Below, one piece after another: positions 1 through 9,665 of a stretch of 50,927 nucleotides of DNA (position 1 is the first letter of the stretch; every line of letters starts with the position of its first letter). Both the position numbers and the translations under genes were made by a program. This DNA comes from Amycolatopsis sp. (GTDB lineage: Bacteria > Actinomycetota > Actinomycetes > Mycobacteriales > Pseudonocardiaceae), in contig NZ_JAODNM010000038.1 of the NCBI RefSeq assembly GCF_025464955.1, forward strand, positions 1 through 50,927, given 5' to 3'. The notes beneath the pieces are model-generated. The model ran no database searches. It was not told the origin of the DNA and worked only from the letters and a program-made list of their open reading frames with translations.

Positions 1-769
<769 letters not shown>

Positions 770-777
<8 letters not shown>

Positions 778-1366
778 GACGCTCTCTCTGCTTTGTGACA
801 TCTCGCGCCAGATCGAAGGCACGGTCGGTCAACTCGATCGGAAGTTCGACGCCAGGGCCGGCCAGCCACTGGTCCAACGCGGTCCGGAACGCGGACACCG
901 AAATGCGGGCCAGCAAGATCGGCGCCGGCTCGACTGGCTCGGGGTGCCGCTCGCGCAGCACGTCGGCCAGCGCGTCCTCCCACTCGGCGTGCTTGCGCAT
1001 GCTGTACGGCCGCAAACTCGGGGTCCGCTCGACCATCGCCGCGGTCGCGTGCACCTTGGTCACCTCGTCGGTGAACGAGTAGTTCAGCGCCTGGAACGCC
1101 GCACGCAGCGACTCCATCGGATGCTCGTCCACCGGCCGGCCCCGCAACGCCTCACACAGCACCGTCGTGGTGCCGCGGGACCACTCCATGACGATGTCGC
1201 CCTTGGTGCCGAAGTAGCGGAACAGCGTGCGCCGCGACACCTCGGCCGCGTCGGCGATCTCGTCGACCGTGATGTCGTCGAAGCCCCGTTCGGCGAACAG
1301 GCTCATGCCGGCCGCCACGATCTCCTCCCGCTGCCGTTCCTGCTTACGCGCACGCAGCCCCTCCAT
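770..1366 (-). CDS. TetR/AcrR family transcriptional regulator
   Basis: 198 residues. The N-terminal helix-turn-helix lies at about residues 32-54 (TVDEIADAAEVSRRTLFRYF), followed by a divergent ligand-binding domain. The second ATG (1366) is chosen because AGAGGA sits 6 nt ahead of it; the ATG at 1372 lies directly against that ribosome site. It is 15-21 bp downstream of the aldehyde dehydrogenase and overlaps the next oxidoreductase gene by 8 bp. A perfect 14-bp palindrome lies just upstream (1379-1392) and a larger one at the operon promoter (2884-2913), so it probably autoregulates the operon. Ligand unknown, presumably an aldehyde or enone. Confidence 0.9.
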
Positions 1367-1378
1367 ACTCATTCCTCT

Positions 1379-1392
1379 CGTGAACGTTCACG
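1379..1392. promoter_or_regulatory. 14-bp palindrome, candidate internal TetR operator
   Basis: CGTGAACGTTCACG is a perfect palindrome that overlaps the last codons of the aldehyde dehydrogenase and sits 13 bp before the TetR start codon. The TGAAC/GTTCA half-sites are typical of TetR-family operators. That it binds this TetR is inference. Confidence 0.5.
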
Positions 1393-2830
1393 CAGTCCGG
1401 GGGCTCAGCACGGCCTTGAGCTCGATGAACTCGTCGAAGCCTGCCTCGCCCCACTCGCGGCCGTTGCCGGACTGCTTGTAGCCACCGAAAGACGCGGCGA
1501 AGTCCTGTTCGGCTCCGTTGAGCACCACCCTGCCCGTGCGCATGCGGCGGGCCACGACCAAGGCGTGCTCGGGGTCGCTGGACTGCACCGCGCCGGACAG
1601 GCCGTAATCGCTGTCGTTGGCGATGTGGATCGCGTCGTCCTCGTCGGTGTAGGTCAGCACGGACAGTACCGGCCCGAAGATCTCCTCCCGTGCGACGCGC
1701 ATATCCGGGGTGACGCCGGTGAGCACCGTCGGGCGGACATAGAAGCCGGTGTCGAGGCCGTCGGGCTTGCCGAGCCCGCCGACGACCACGCGGGCCCCCT
1801 CGTCGATGCCCGACTGGATCAACTCCTGGATCTTGTCGTACTGCGTCTGGGAGGCGACCGGGCCGAGCGCGGTCTCGGCGTCTCGGGGGTCGCCCACGAC
1901 GAGACGTTCCGTCGCCTTCACGAGCAGTTCCATCAGCTCGTCGTGCTGGTCCTGCTGCACCAGCAGCCGCGTCGGCGCGTTGCAGCTCTGTCCGCTGTTG
2001 CCGAAGCACGAGATGACCGCGACCTCGGCCGCCTGGGCCAGGTTGGCGTCGGGCAACACGATGTTGGCTGATTTGCCACCCAACTCCAACGACACGCGTT
2101 TCACGGTGTCCGCGGCCACCTTGGAGACCTCGACGCCAGCTCGAGTGGACCCGGTGAAGGAGACCATGTCGACGTCGGGGTGGGCCGACAGCGCGGTGCC
2201 GACGACCGACCCCAGACCGTGCACGAGGTTGAATACGCCTGCCGGCACGCCGGCGGCGTCCAGGATCTCGGTGATCAGCACAGCGGTCAGCGGCGCGACC
2301 TGGCTGGGTTTGAGCACCATCGTGTTACCCGTCGCCAATGCAGGCGCGATCTTGCACATGATCTGGTTGAGCGGCCAGTTCCACGGCGCGATCAACGCGC
2401 AGACACCCACCGGCTCACGCAGGACAACGGTGTCGCCCCGCTGACCCTGGAACTCGTAGTCGCGCAGGATGTCCACGGCGACCCGCAGGTGGGCAAGACC
2501 GGACGGAGCCTGCTCCTCGATGGCCAGCGTCTGCGGCGCACCCATCTCGACCCTGACCGCCTCGGCGAGGTCGGGCAGTCGCCTCTCGTATTCATCAGCC
2601 GCCGCCTGAAGCACCGCGAGCCGCTCCTCGCGGCTGGTCGTCGACCAGGCAGGGAAGGCAGCCGAAGCCGCTGCGACCGCGCGGTCCACATCCGCCACGC
2701 CGCCCAGCGCGATCTGCGCCACCACCTGCTCAGTGGCCGGGTTGACCACGTCGAGCAGGTCGACGCCAGTCGGCTCCACCCACTTTCCGTCGATGTACAG
2801 CAAGGTCGCGTTCTCATACAAGTTGCCCAT
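1388..2830 (-). CDS. NAD(P)-dependent aldehyde dehydrogenase
   Basis: 480 residues, full family length. It oxidises an aldehyde to a carboxylate with NAD(P)+. Recognisable residues: Asn151 in PWNWP, Lys174 in VLKPS, general base Glu249 in LELGGKS and catalytic Cys283 in GQSCNAP. Start at 2830 rather than 2881 because GAGGAGGTG lies 7-10 nt upstream of this ATG and the extra 17 residues do not resemble the family. It is the first gene of an operon with TetR and an MDR reductase; the promoter region holds a 30-bp inverted repeat. The substrate cannot be read from sequence. Confidence 0.95.
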   Translation of the reverse strand: MGNLYENATLLYIDGKWVEPTGVDLLDVVNPATEQVVAQIALGGVADVDRAVAAASAAFPAWSTTSREERLAVLQAAADEYERRLPDLAEAVRVEMGAPQTLAIEEQAPSGLAHLRVAVDILRDYEFQGQRGDTVVLREPVGVCALIAPWNWPLNQIMCKIAPALATGNTMVLKPSQVAPLTAVLITEILDAAGVPAGVFNLVHGLGSVVGTALSAHPDVDMVSFTGSTRAGVEVSKVAADTVKRVSLELGGKSANIVLPDANLAQAAEVAVISCFGNSGQSCNAPTRLLVQQDQHDELMELLVKATERLVVGDPRDAETALGPVASQTQYDKIQELIQSGIDEGARVVVGGLGKPDGLDTGFYVRPTVLTGVTPDMRVAREEIFGPVLSVLTYTDEDDAIHIANDSDYGLSGAVQSSDPEHALVVARRMRTGRVVLNGAEQDFAASFGGYKQSGNGREWGEAGFDEFIELKAVLSPRTA

Positions 2831-2883
2831 GTTGGGACACCTCCTCGGTTCCTCACCCACCATACAGGCACTGAGGGCCAATT

Positions 2884-2913
2884 GTCACCCAGTGCCTATA
2901 GGCACCGAGTGAC
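2884..2913. promoter_or_regulatory. 30-bp inverted-repeat operator in aldehyde dehydrogenase promoter
   Basis: The core GTGCCTATAGGCAC (2892-2905) is a perfect palindrome flanked symmetrically by GTCAC (2884-2888) and GTGAC (2909-2913). On the minus strand a candidate -35 GTGACA overlaps the repeat, with a possible -10 TATGGT 18 bp further on. A second copy of one half (TACAGGCACTGAG, 2863-2875) resembles TATAGGCACCGAG (2897-2909) and starts 34 bp away. Probable target of the operon TetR. Confidence 0.6.
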
Positions 2914-3159
2914 GCCCGCGACATTCGAGCAGTCGGCGACCCATGTGCGCTCCTTCGCCAGCTCGAAGTTGCGTGCGATCGACGAAGGTGCACCTGCCAC
3001 TACAGGGCTGAAGGAGCGGCAGGTTGGTTCAGGCGACCAACAACGCCCACGTGAAGTCGAGGATGGCCATGAAGGTCGAGCCTCGGGACCAATGTCGGGA
3101 TCGCTTACTGGACAACAGCTTTCGGCGATGCCGCAGTGGTGATGACGGACAGGCTAACC

Positions 3160-3843
3160 TGCGCCGCCCGCACCGCTGGCGCAGCCGTGCCCGCCGCTGC
3201 GCCTTGGTCCTGCTCGCCTTGCCCGTGAGCGCACTCGCCCCTGTACGCCGAGTCCATCGGGTGAACCCAGCACACAACCGCCCAGCGCGGGCCGGTTCTC
3301 GGCGATCCACGTAGCCAGAGCGGGCAGGATCTCGGGATGCTCGCGCAGCGCGGTGGTGTCGTGCTCGCGGCCCGGCCGCACCGGCGATGTCCACAGCGGC
3401 CAGCCGTCGGTAGCGGTGATGACCTGGATGTTCCCGCCATGGTTGGCGTGTTTGCCCGACCACTACAGGTCCACGCCTTTCGTGGGGGGCCTGGGGTGCG
3501 GCACCGATCAGTCTCGATCAGCGTGCCGTCGATCGAAATGTAGCTGTGGCCGGCCATTTTCGCCGCCAGCAACGCCGACTCCACGCGGGTGCCTGGGCGG
3601 CGAGCACCGTGAACCCCTCCTCGAGATAGGCGTACACGGTGGACTGCCGATCGCGTTGTCGACCGCCAGCTGCCTGACCCGGGTGCCATCGAGAAACCAG
3701 CGCAGCACCAGAACTGCCTGCTTGAACGGGGTCAGGACCCGGCGGTCCCAGCGGGTACCGCGCCGCACACGCTCGGCATGCAGCAGGCCCGACACGTACA
3801 GCACGGTCTGGTCGCGTACCGGCAAGGTCGCGGTGTATGACAC
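3160..3843 (-). pseudogene. Decayed IS5-type DDE transposase
   Basis: The protein can be reassembled only across at least two frame changes. The N-terminal part reads from a GTG at 3843 (YTATLPVRDQTVLYVSGL, then a segment with GTRWDRRVLTPFKQAVLVLRW). A central part in a second frame contains GHSYISIDGTLIETDR, the conserved block around the first catalytic Asp. A third frame carries PGREHDTTALREHPEILPAL. The C-terminal Glu region and tail are lost. The family resemblance is recalled from actinobacterial IS5/DDE transposases; the frame breaks are seen directly. Non-functional. Confidence 0.75.
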
Positions 3844-3853
3844 ACTAATCAGG

Positions 3854-3911
3854 CGCGGAACCTCTATGAAGTTGATCTGTGGTAGGACCAAATTCATACC
3901 GAGGTTCCGCG
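3854..3911. repeat. 58-bp imperfect inverted repeat upstream of transposase relic
   Basis: CGCGGAACCTC (3854-3864) is exactly complementary to GAGGTTCCGCG (3901-3911). TATGAA (3865-3870) pairs with TTCATA (3893-3898), offset by 2 nt. It lies 11 bp outside the first transposase codon. It could be an IS terminal repeat, two abutted IS ends, or a hairpin that limits read-through. Confidence 0.6.
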
Positions 3912-3997
3912 TCTTTACGTTGCACCACAACAACTCCGGCGTGTCGCCACCGCCAGCATCGACCATATCCCGGGCTGTTACCCAGCGTCACGGATGC

Positions 3998-4889
3998 TTA
4001 CGCGGAAAGACTCAGTGCTTCGCGTTGGTCGACGTGTTCGGCCCAGTCCTCGGGGAGCAGTGCTTCGTGGATGGCGGCGGCGACGCGGGCGACGAGGTCC
4101 GGGGTCCAGGGGTCGTCCCGTACTGCCCTGCCAACCATCGCCACGGTTCTGTTCAGGACGTCGCGCAGACGGACACGCGATCCCGTCCCGGTCCAACCCC
4201 GTAGCGATGGCCCGGTCGCCGAGGCCATCGAGATACTCGCCGTAGATCCGGCGCACCACCACGGCCGCCGGCGGGTCGACCTGCAGTACCCGCACCCGCA
4301 ACCCCTCCGCCGCCTTCCGCGGATGAGGATGCGGGGCGCCGTCAACGACAACGTATCCGTACGGCGCCCGACCACCCTGGTGACGGCCCTCGCTGACAAC
4401 CTGGGCATCCATCGCCGCACGCGCCCGCGCCTGAACATGCTGCCGCTCCGACTCACTCATCCCGCCCAGCAAACTCATCAACATCGTGTGCGACGGGTTT
4501 CGTGGCTCGAATCGCCCACCCAGCTCAGGAACCCACAAGTCCACGCCATACCCGGCAAGTCGCGGCGCGATCAGGGAAAACTGGTTGCCGAACCAGCAGC
4601 GAGTGCCCTCGCCGACGACAACCGCCGACCACTTGCGGGAGGAATCCTTCAGCGTGTCCAGTAGCCGGGCGGCCTCCGGGCGCCGGTGCCACGGCACCGA
4701 CCGCGACTGACCTACATCGAAGAACTCGGCGGACACCCGACCGCCCAGTGGCTCCACCAACCGACGAGCGTTGCCCAGTTGCCAGCCCAGCGACGTCGCC
4801 GGGCCCAGATGGTCCTCAGTCGAACACCGACCGTAGAAAGCAATTTCACCGAAAGTGCGTGCTGTACATCCGCTTGAGTTGTGAACCAA
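3998..4889 (-). pseudogene. Large serine recombinase, frameshifted and truncated
   Basis: The resolvase N-terminal domain begins at IAFYGRCSTED, where the Ser of RCST is the expected nucleophile. It continues through VVVGEGTRCWFGNQFSLIAPR and LLGGMSESERQHVQAR into the recombinase domain (GGRAPYGYVV, GDRAIATGLDRDG). After IACPSARRPEQNR the frame is lost near 4150; codons resembling a tail continue in another frame. The zinc-ribbon and coiled-coil C-terminus of a full protein (about 450-550 residues) is missing. No convincing ATG precedes the first domain. It stands back to back with the IS5 relic, so the pair looks like remains of an integrated element. Inactive. Confidence 0.8.
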
Positions 4890-4965
4890 TACCGGCGTCG
4901 ACCCAGCAACTACATAATAGGTATGGGCTTACGCGCATGCGGACGAGGCGACCGGAGTTGACCAA

Positions 4966-5622
4966 TTAGTGGCCGAGGTTGACCTGTGCCCTGTGGTGGT
5001 CGCCCTTCTCGATCAGGTCGACGAACCCGAGGGCGTAGTCCGCCGCCGAGATCGCGCCGCCGTCCTCGGGCTGAACCGCGACCTCGTCACCGAGCCGATA
5101 ACGACCGAGTCGTTCGCCGGGCACATGTGCGCCGAACCTGAGCGCCGGGCTCACGTAGACCCAGTCGAGTGTCGCAGGCGTGGCCGGGAGGTCCTCGATG
5201 ATGAACGCCGCTCCGTCGCGGATCTCGTCGTGGAGCTCCGTGGGGATGAGGCCGAGGTGGCTGGGGTCGGTGACGAAGCGATCCGCCCCGGGCGCAGGGC
5301 GCAGCGACGAGGCGCCGCCGACGATGAACAGGCCTACGCCCGCGGCATTGGCCAGACGCGCGATGGTGCGGTGGACATCGCGGGCGTGGCCGACCAGCGG
5401 GCCGCGCGGGGCGATCGCGTCCACGACGATGTCGGAACCCTCGATGACCGAAGACAGCGTTGTTTCGTCGGTGGCGTCGCCTTGGACATAGGTCACGTCC
5501 GGGATCGGCGCGTCGGGGAGCGAGCGGCTCAGTGCGGTGACCTGGTGACCACGAGCAGCGGCCTCCGCGAGGATGGCCGAACCGGCATAACCGGTGCCGC
5601 CGATGACCGTAATGCGAGACAC
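4966..5622 (-). CDS. NAD(P)H-binding oxidoreductase, NmrA/atypical SDR type
   Basis: 218 residues with a GTG start preceded by AAAGG. The N-terminal nucleotide-binding loop is VIGGTGYAGSAI (Gly8, Gly9, Gly11, Gly14). The protein matches the short NAD(P)-binding SDR-a5-like proteins, which lack the YxxxK catalytic pair of classical SDRs. Activity is probably NAD(P)H-linked reduction or redox sensing; substrate unknown. Divergent from an HxlR regulator across 90 bp, an arrangement common for regulators of quinone or electrophile-responsive reductases. Confidence 0.85.
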   Translation of the reverse strand: MSRITVIGGTGYAGSAILAEAAARGHQVTALSRSLPDAPIPDVTYVQGDATDETTLSSVIEGSDIVVDAIAPRGPLVGHARDVHRTIARLANAAGVGLFIVGGASSLRPAPGADRFVTDPSHLGLIPTELHDEIRDGAAFIIEDLPATPATLDWVYVSPALRFGAHVPGERLGRYRLGDEVAVQPEDGGAISAADYALGFVDLIEKGDHHRAQVNLGH

Positions 5623-5712
5623 GGGGGTGCCTTTCTGCGAGACGGGGTGGCGTCGGGTGACGCCCTGCGATTACCGTATGAGTGCAGCTCTCCAACGGGA
5701 AGAAGGCACCTT

Positions 5713-6129
5713 GTGGTAACCACTCAGGCCGAGTCGGTGCTCTTCGGCAGCCCCTACCGCGCGGACTGCCCGACTCGCCAGATCCTGGATCGCATCGGCG
5801 ACCGGTGGACCGTGCTCATCGTGGGCGCCCTCTGGGACGGCAACGTCCGCTTTTCGGAGTTGCGTCGACGCGTTGAGGGTGTCTCGCAGAAGATGCTCAC
5901 CCAGACTCTCCGCGGGCTCGAACGGGACGGGCTCGTGCGCCGCACCGTCTACCCCCAGGTACCGGTCCGCGTCGAGTACACGCTCACCGAGGCGGGCCGC
6001 ACCCTGCGGGAGCCGCTGCGGGCGCTGGAGGAATGGTCGATCGCACACCTCGGCGACGTGTCCGGGTCACAGGAAGCCTACGACCGCGCGGATCGACCTC
6101 CTCCTGACTCCACGGATCGCGACAAGTAA
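5713..6129 (+). CDS. HxlR/MarR-like winged-helix regulator
   Basis: 138 residues from GTG 5713, with AGAAGG 6 nt upstream; the longer upstream reading frame is antisense to the neighbouring oxidoreductase and is not used. HxlR hallmarks are RQILDRIGDRWTVLIV, FSELRRRVEGVSQKMLTQTLR and the wing VPVRVEYTLTEAGR. Cys19 in DCPTR sits where thiol-sensing members of the family have their redox cysteine. Probably represses the divergent NAD(P)-binding oxidoreductase from the 5623-5712 intergenic region. Confidence 0.9.
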   Translation: MVTTQAESVLFGSPYRADCPTRQILDRIGDRWTVLIVGALWDGNVRFSELRRRVEGVSQKMLTQTLRGLERDGLVRRTVYPQVPVRVEYTLTEAGRTLREPLRALEEWSIAHLGDVSGSQEAYDRADRPPPDSTDRDK

Positions 6130-6318
6130 CGCTGCGACATCGGCGCTACTTGCTGCGGACAGTCACAACCGGGGCTTGTGCGGGCTTCCTGTCGAGTGTC
6201 ACGTTCACCCGGAGCGCTCGCAGCATCGGTCAAGTGCGTGTCCCGGCGCTACGCAGCAGGCTGCCGCTCTCATCGCCTCAGCCCTCGTGAGAGTGCTCGA
6301 AGCGCGGTCCCACGACTG
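6130..6318. other. Gap without recognisable gene
   Basis: About 190 bp after the HxlR stop. No reading frame with family resemblance and no clear terminator. It ends where similarity to a CPBP protease starts abruptly, so a deletion junction probably lies near 6318. Confidence 0.5.
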
Positions 6319-6783
6319 AATCCCGGGTTCCGCGTCGTCGAGGAACGCCTGGGCACCTGGATCGCGCTGGTGCTGACCGGTGTGGTGTTCGGTCTGATAC
6401 ACCTGGTCAACCTGGACGCCAGCTTGTGGGGCGCCACCGCCATCGCTGTCGAGGCCGGTTTCATGCTCGCCGCCTGCTACGCCGCCACCCGCAACCTCTG
6501 GGTGCCGATCGGACTGCACTTCGGCTGGAACTTCGCCGCGGGTGGCATCTTCAGCGCCGTGGTCTCCCGCAACGGCGAGTCGAAGGGACTGCTGGACGCC
6601 ACGACGTCGGGCCCGGTCCTGGTCACCGGCGGGGACTTCGGACCGGAGGGCAGCCTGTACACCGTGGGGGCGGGCGTGGCGCTGACAGTGGTGTTCCTGT
6701 GGCTGGCCCACCGCCGCGGCCACATCGTCCCGCGTCGCCGTCGCGCGGCCGGTGCCGAGACGCCCACTACTGTTTCCCGGTGA
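6319..6783 (+). pseudogene. CPBP-family intramembrane protease, 5'-truncated
   Basis: The frame reads FRVVEERLGTWIALVLTGVVF, then FGLIHLVN and later HFGWNFAAGG. These are the second and third conserved histidine motifs of CPBP (Abi/CAAX-processing) proteases, embedded in hydrophobic helices. The first catalytic motif EExxxR, which should stand immediately before FRVVEERLG, is absent, and no start codon with a ribosome site begins the frame. The reading frame stops at 6781-6783. A relic rather than an active protease. Confidence 0.7.
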
Positions 6784-6887
6784 TCGACCTCCTGAAGGTC
6801 TCGGGCCTGTGGCGGACATGGGATGTCACGGCCCTGGACCTTCCGCGCGCACTCGCGCTGGTCTTCGCTTCGCTGCTTCGGCGCTGA
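6768..6887 (+). pseudogene. Possible STAS-domain C-terminal fragment
   Basis: A short frame reading VIDLLKVSGLWRTWDV followed by LDLPRALALVFASLLRR resembles the end of anti-sigma-factor antagonist (STAS) domains. There is no start and no N-terminal part. Weak, based on pattern only. Confidence 0.25.
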
Positions 6888-7296
6888 CGGGAGGGGGCGT
6901 TGTGGGCCGCCGGTGTCGCCGAGCGGGCCCGGGCCGAGCTCGTCACCTCTCGGATCCCCTTGACCTGCGCCAAATAGGTCCGCGCGCCGTCCAGGGCGCC
7001 GGTGGCCTGGACGGCTTGGGCGAAATCCCGAGCAAGTTCGGAGCCCATGGCCCGGCAAATCCAGCGCTAAGCAGCGGAACACTCAGTAGGGCGTCCGGCC
7101 AGACCAGCCAACGGCCGCGTCGTCAGGCTGTATCTGGCGCGCTCATCCACCAACGAGTGCGCGAGATCCGAAATGTCGCGGCTGTGGCGATTAACATGAC
7201 GGCAGACCGGCCATCACCGGGCAGCACCTCCTTGCCGCCGACCTCGACGTAGCCCCAGAGTAGGAAACTGGCCGTGTCGAGCCCAGTCGGGCGGGT
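6887..7296. other. Gap with unassigned relics
   Basis: About 410 bp between the relics and MarR. On the minus strand there are coding-like scraps (ELARDFAQAVQATGALDGAR near 7000, DISDLAHSLVDERARYSL near 7150), but no intact frame with a plausible start and no family I recognise. Confidence 0.35.
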
Positions 7297-7770
7297 TCAG
7301 CGAACAGTCTGAGAACCCTCCGGTGAGGCTGCATGCTGCTGTTCATCCAGCAATGCGCGGCTCAGATCGCGAAGCGCTCGCAGTTGAGCCGGGTCCAGCG
7401 AGCGGGTCATGGCGGCCGCCACGTGCCGCGCGTGTACGCGGCCGAGGCGGACCTGGACCGAGTGCCCTTCCTCGGTCAGCACGATCCGGGAGGCCCGGCC
7501 ATCTTGAGGGTCGGACCGGCGCTCGACCAGGCCGCGCTGCTCCAGGCGAGCCACCAGCCGGGACACCCCTGCCTGCGTGAGCAGGACGTCGTCAATGAGT
7601 TCTGTGATCCGCAACCCCTCGTCGTGCCCAGCCAGTGCGTAGAGCACGCCGTACTCGCTCGGCGCGAAGCCGCCCCACGCCCCAGCCTGCTCGAACTCGC
7701 GAGCCAGGGTCGCCTGCGCACGGAACAGCGCCTCCCATGCCTCATTTGCCAATCGGAAGACGCCAGCCAT
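7297..7770 (-). CDS. MarR family transcriptional regulator
   Basis: 157 residues from the ATG at 7770; a GGAGGAGG stretch lies 13 nt upstream and the longer N-terminus is not family-like. The winged-helix core is GLRITELIDDVLLTQAGVSRLVARLEQRG followed by the wing DPQDGRASRIVLTEEG. Divergent from the LLM/F420-reductase operon (7930-10774), it is the natural candidate repressor of that operon through the 160-bp intergenic region. No clear palindrome was found there. Confidence 0.9.
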   Translation of the reverse strand: MAGVFRLANEAWEALFRAQATLAREFEQAGAWGGFAPSEYGVLYALAGHDEGLRITELIDDVLLTQAGVSRLVARLEQRGLVERRSDPQDGRASRIVLTEEGHSVQVRLGRVHARHVAAAMTRSLDPAQLRALRDLSRALLDEQQHAASPEGSQTVR

Positions 7771-7929
7771 CGACTCGGTTCGACCTCCTCCTGCTAAGGG
7801 CTCAGCGCCACAGTATGCCGAAGGGCGACAGGCCGGGCGACGACGCCACGGGAATACATAAGCAGTCATGTTGTTTCACCCGGTGGCAGACACTCTCGCC
7901 TGCGGCAGAGCCAGAAAGGAAGAACGCGC

Positions 7930-9006
7930 ATGACCACGCCGGCACCATCAGCGGTACCTCTCGCCTTCGGTCTCGACACCTTCGGCGACGTCCCGGAGGA
8001 CGATGCCGGCCAGCTGGTCTCCCACGGCGACGCGATCCGCCAGGTCGTCGCCGAAGCGGTCCTGGCTGACGAACTGGGAGTGGACGTCATCGCCCTCGGC
8101 GAGCACCACCGACCGGAGTACGCCATCTCCACGCCGGAGACCGTCCTGGCCGGCATCGCGACCCGCACCGAACGGATCAAGCTCGCGTCCGGGGTCACCG
8201 TGTTGTCGTCGGACGACCCAGTGCGGGTCTTCCAGCGGTTCGCGACCGTCGACGCCCTGTCCCGCGGCCGCGCCCAGGTAATCCTCGGCCGGGGCTCCTT
8301 CACCGAGTCGTTCCCGCTGTTCGGCTACGACCTGAAGGACTACGAAGTGCTGTTCGAGGAGAAGATCGAACTCTTCGCCCAGCTCCTAGAAGAGAAGCCC
8401 GTCACCTGGTCGGGCACCACCCGCGCTCCGCTGGAGAACGCCGACGTGTTCCCCAAGACCGACTCCGGACGACTCGACACCTGGGTCGGCGTGGGCGGCT
8501 CTCCGCAGTCGGTCATCCGCACCGCTCAGTACGGCCTCCCGCTCATGATCGCCATCATCGGGGGCGCGCCCTCGCGCTTCGCCTCCTACGTCGACCTCTA
8601 CCGCCGCGCTGCCGCGCAGTTCGGGACGACCTCGCACCCCGTGGGGATGCACTCCCCCGGCTTCATCGCCGACACCGACGAGGAGGCCGCCGAAATTTTC
8701 TGGCCTCGCTACCGCGTCATGCACGACCGCATCGGCGCGCTGCGCGGATGGCCACCGATCGGGCGGCGGCAGTACGACGCCGAGGTCGCCGAAGGGTCGC
8801 TCTACGTCGGCTCCCCCGACACCGTGGCGCGCAAGATCGCGAGCGCCGTGCAGACCCTCGACGTCGGCCGCTTCGACCTCATCTACACCGTCGGCAGCGT
8901 TCCAGCGTCGGCTCGGCTGCACGCGGTCGAGCTCTACGGCACAGAGGTCATCCCTCGAGTGCGCGCCCTGCTCGCCGACCGCGACAAGACGAAGGCGTCG
9001 GCATGA
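7930..9006 (+). CDS. LLM-class flavin/F420-dependent oxidoreductase
   Basis: 358 residues; AAAGGA lies about 10 nt ahead of ATG 7930. A luciferase-like TIM barrel: the N-terminal strand [10 protein letters not shown], then [31 protein letters not shown] and [18 protein letters not shown], all typical of LLM monooxygenases and reductases. Cofactor may be FMN or F420; the adjacent F420-reductase-like gene favours F420 or a shared reduced deazaflavin supply. First gene of a three-gene operon joined by 4-bp overlaps. Confidence 0.93.
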   Translation: MTTPAPSAVPLAFGLDTFGDVPEDDAGQLVSHGDAIRQVVAEAVLADELGVDVIALGEHHRPEYAISTPETVLAGIATRTERIKLASGVTVLSSDDPVRVFQRFATVDALSRGRAQVILGRGSFTESFPLFGYDLKDYEVLFEEKIELFAQLLEEKPVTWSGTTRAPLENADVFPKTDSGRLDTWVGVGGSPQSVIRTAQYGLPLMIAIIGGAPSRFASYVDLYRRAAAQFGTTSHPVGMHSPGFIADTDEEAAEIFWPRYRVMHDRIGALRGWPPIGRRQYDAEVAEGSLYVGSPDTVARKIASAVQTLDVGRFDLIYTVGSVPASARLHAVELYGTEVIPRVRALLADRDKTKASA

Positions 9007-9665
9007 CGGCCTCGTCCCCTTCGCAACCGATTCGCGTCGGCATCGTCGGCGCCGGCAAGGTCGGCACAGTCCTCGCGCGGCTGGCCCTCGACGCCGGCGA
9101 CGAGGTCCTGATCTCCGGATCCGGCGACCCGGCCAAGATCGCGCTCATCGCCGAGGTGCTGACACCCGGTGCCGTGGCCACCACCACCGCAGACCTGGCC
9201 GCACGATCGTCCGTGGTGATCCTGGCCCTGCCATTGGGCAAGCACACAGCGCTCCCCGTCGAGGCTCTCGCGGGCAAGCTGGTGGTCGACGCGATGAACT
9301 ACTGGTGGGAGACGGACGGAATCCGCGACGACCTTCGCACGTCGACCAGCGAGACCGTGCAGGCGTTCCTTCCCGCGTCCCGGGTGGTCAAGGCGTTCAA
9401 CCACATGGGTTATCACGACCTGGAAGCGGAAGCCCGGCCGAGCGGCGCCGATAGCCGCAAGGCGATCGCCATCGCCGGAGACGATCCCGCCGATCTCGCC
9501 GCCGTCGCGCAGCTGGTCGACTCACTCGGCTTCGACCCGGTCCGCGCCGGCTCGCTCGCCGACGGCGTCCGCCTCGAACCCGGAAGCAAAGCCTTCGGCG
9601 CCAACGTCGACGCCGACGACCTGCGCACCATGATCCACTCGGTCAGCCAAGGAGCAGAGACGTGA
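9003..9665 (+). CDS. NADPH-dependent F420 reductase-like protein (NPR/FNO family)
   Basis: 220 residues; its ATG overlaps the previous stop (ATGA). The N-terminal dinucleotide-binding motif is GIVGAGKVG (13-21), followed by [30 protein letters not shown] and [14 protein letters not shown], the pattern of FNO/NPR proteins that exchange hydride between NADPH and F420. Its position between two LLM enzymes suggests it supplies reduced deazaflavin to them. Some NPR-like homologues act on other substrates, so F420 use is strongly inferred rather than proven. Confidence 0.85.
   Translation: MTASSPSQPIRVGIVGAGKVGTVLARLALDAGDEVLISGSGDPAKIALIAEVLTPGAVATTTADLAARSSVVILALPLGKHTALPVEALAGKLVVDAMNYWWETDGIRDDLRTSTSETVQAFLPASRVVKAFNHMGYHDLEAEARPSGADSRKAIAIAGDDPADLAAVAQLVDSLGFDPVRAGSLADGVRLEPGSKAFGANVDADDLRTMIHSVSQGAET

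Noticed and set aside
5626..5710. GGTGCC...GGCACC inverted pair in the HxlR divergent promoter as an operator
   Set aside because: The two arms coincide with the ribosome sites of the two divergent genes, which explains the symmetry.
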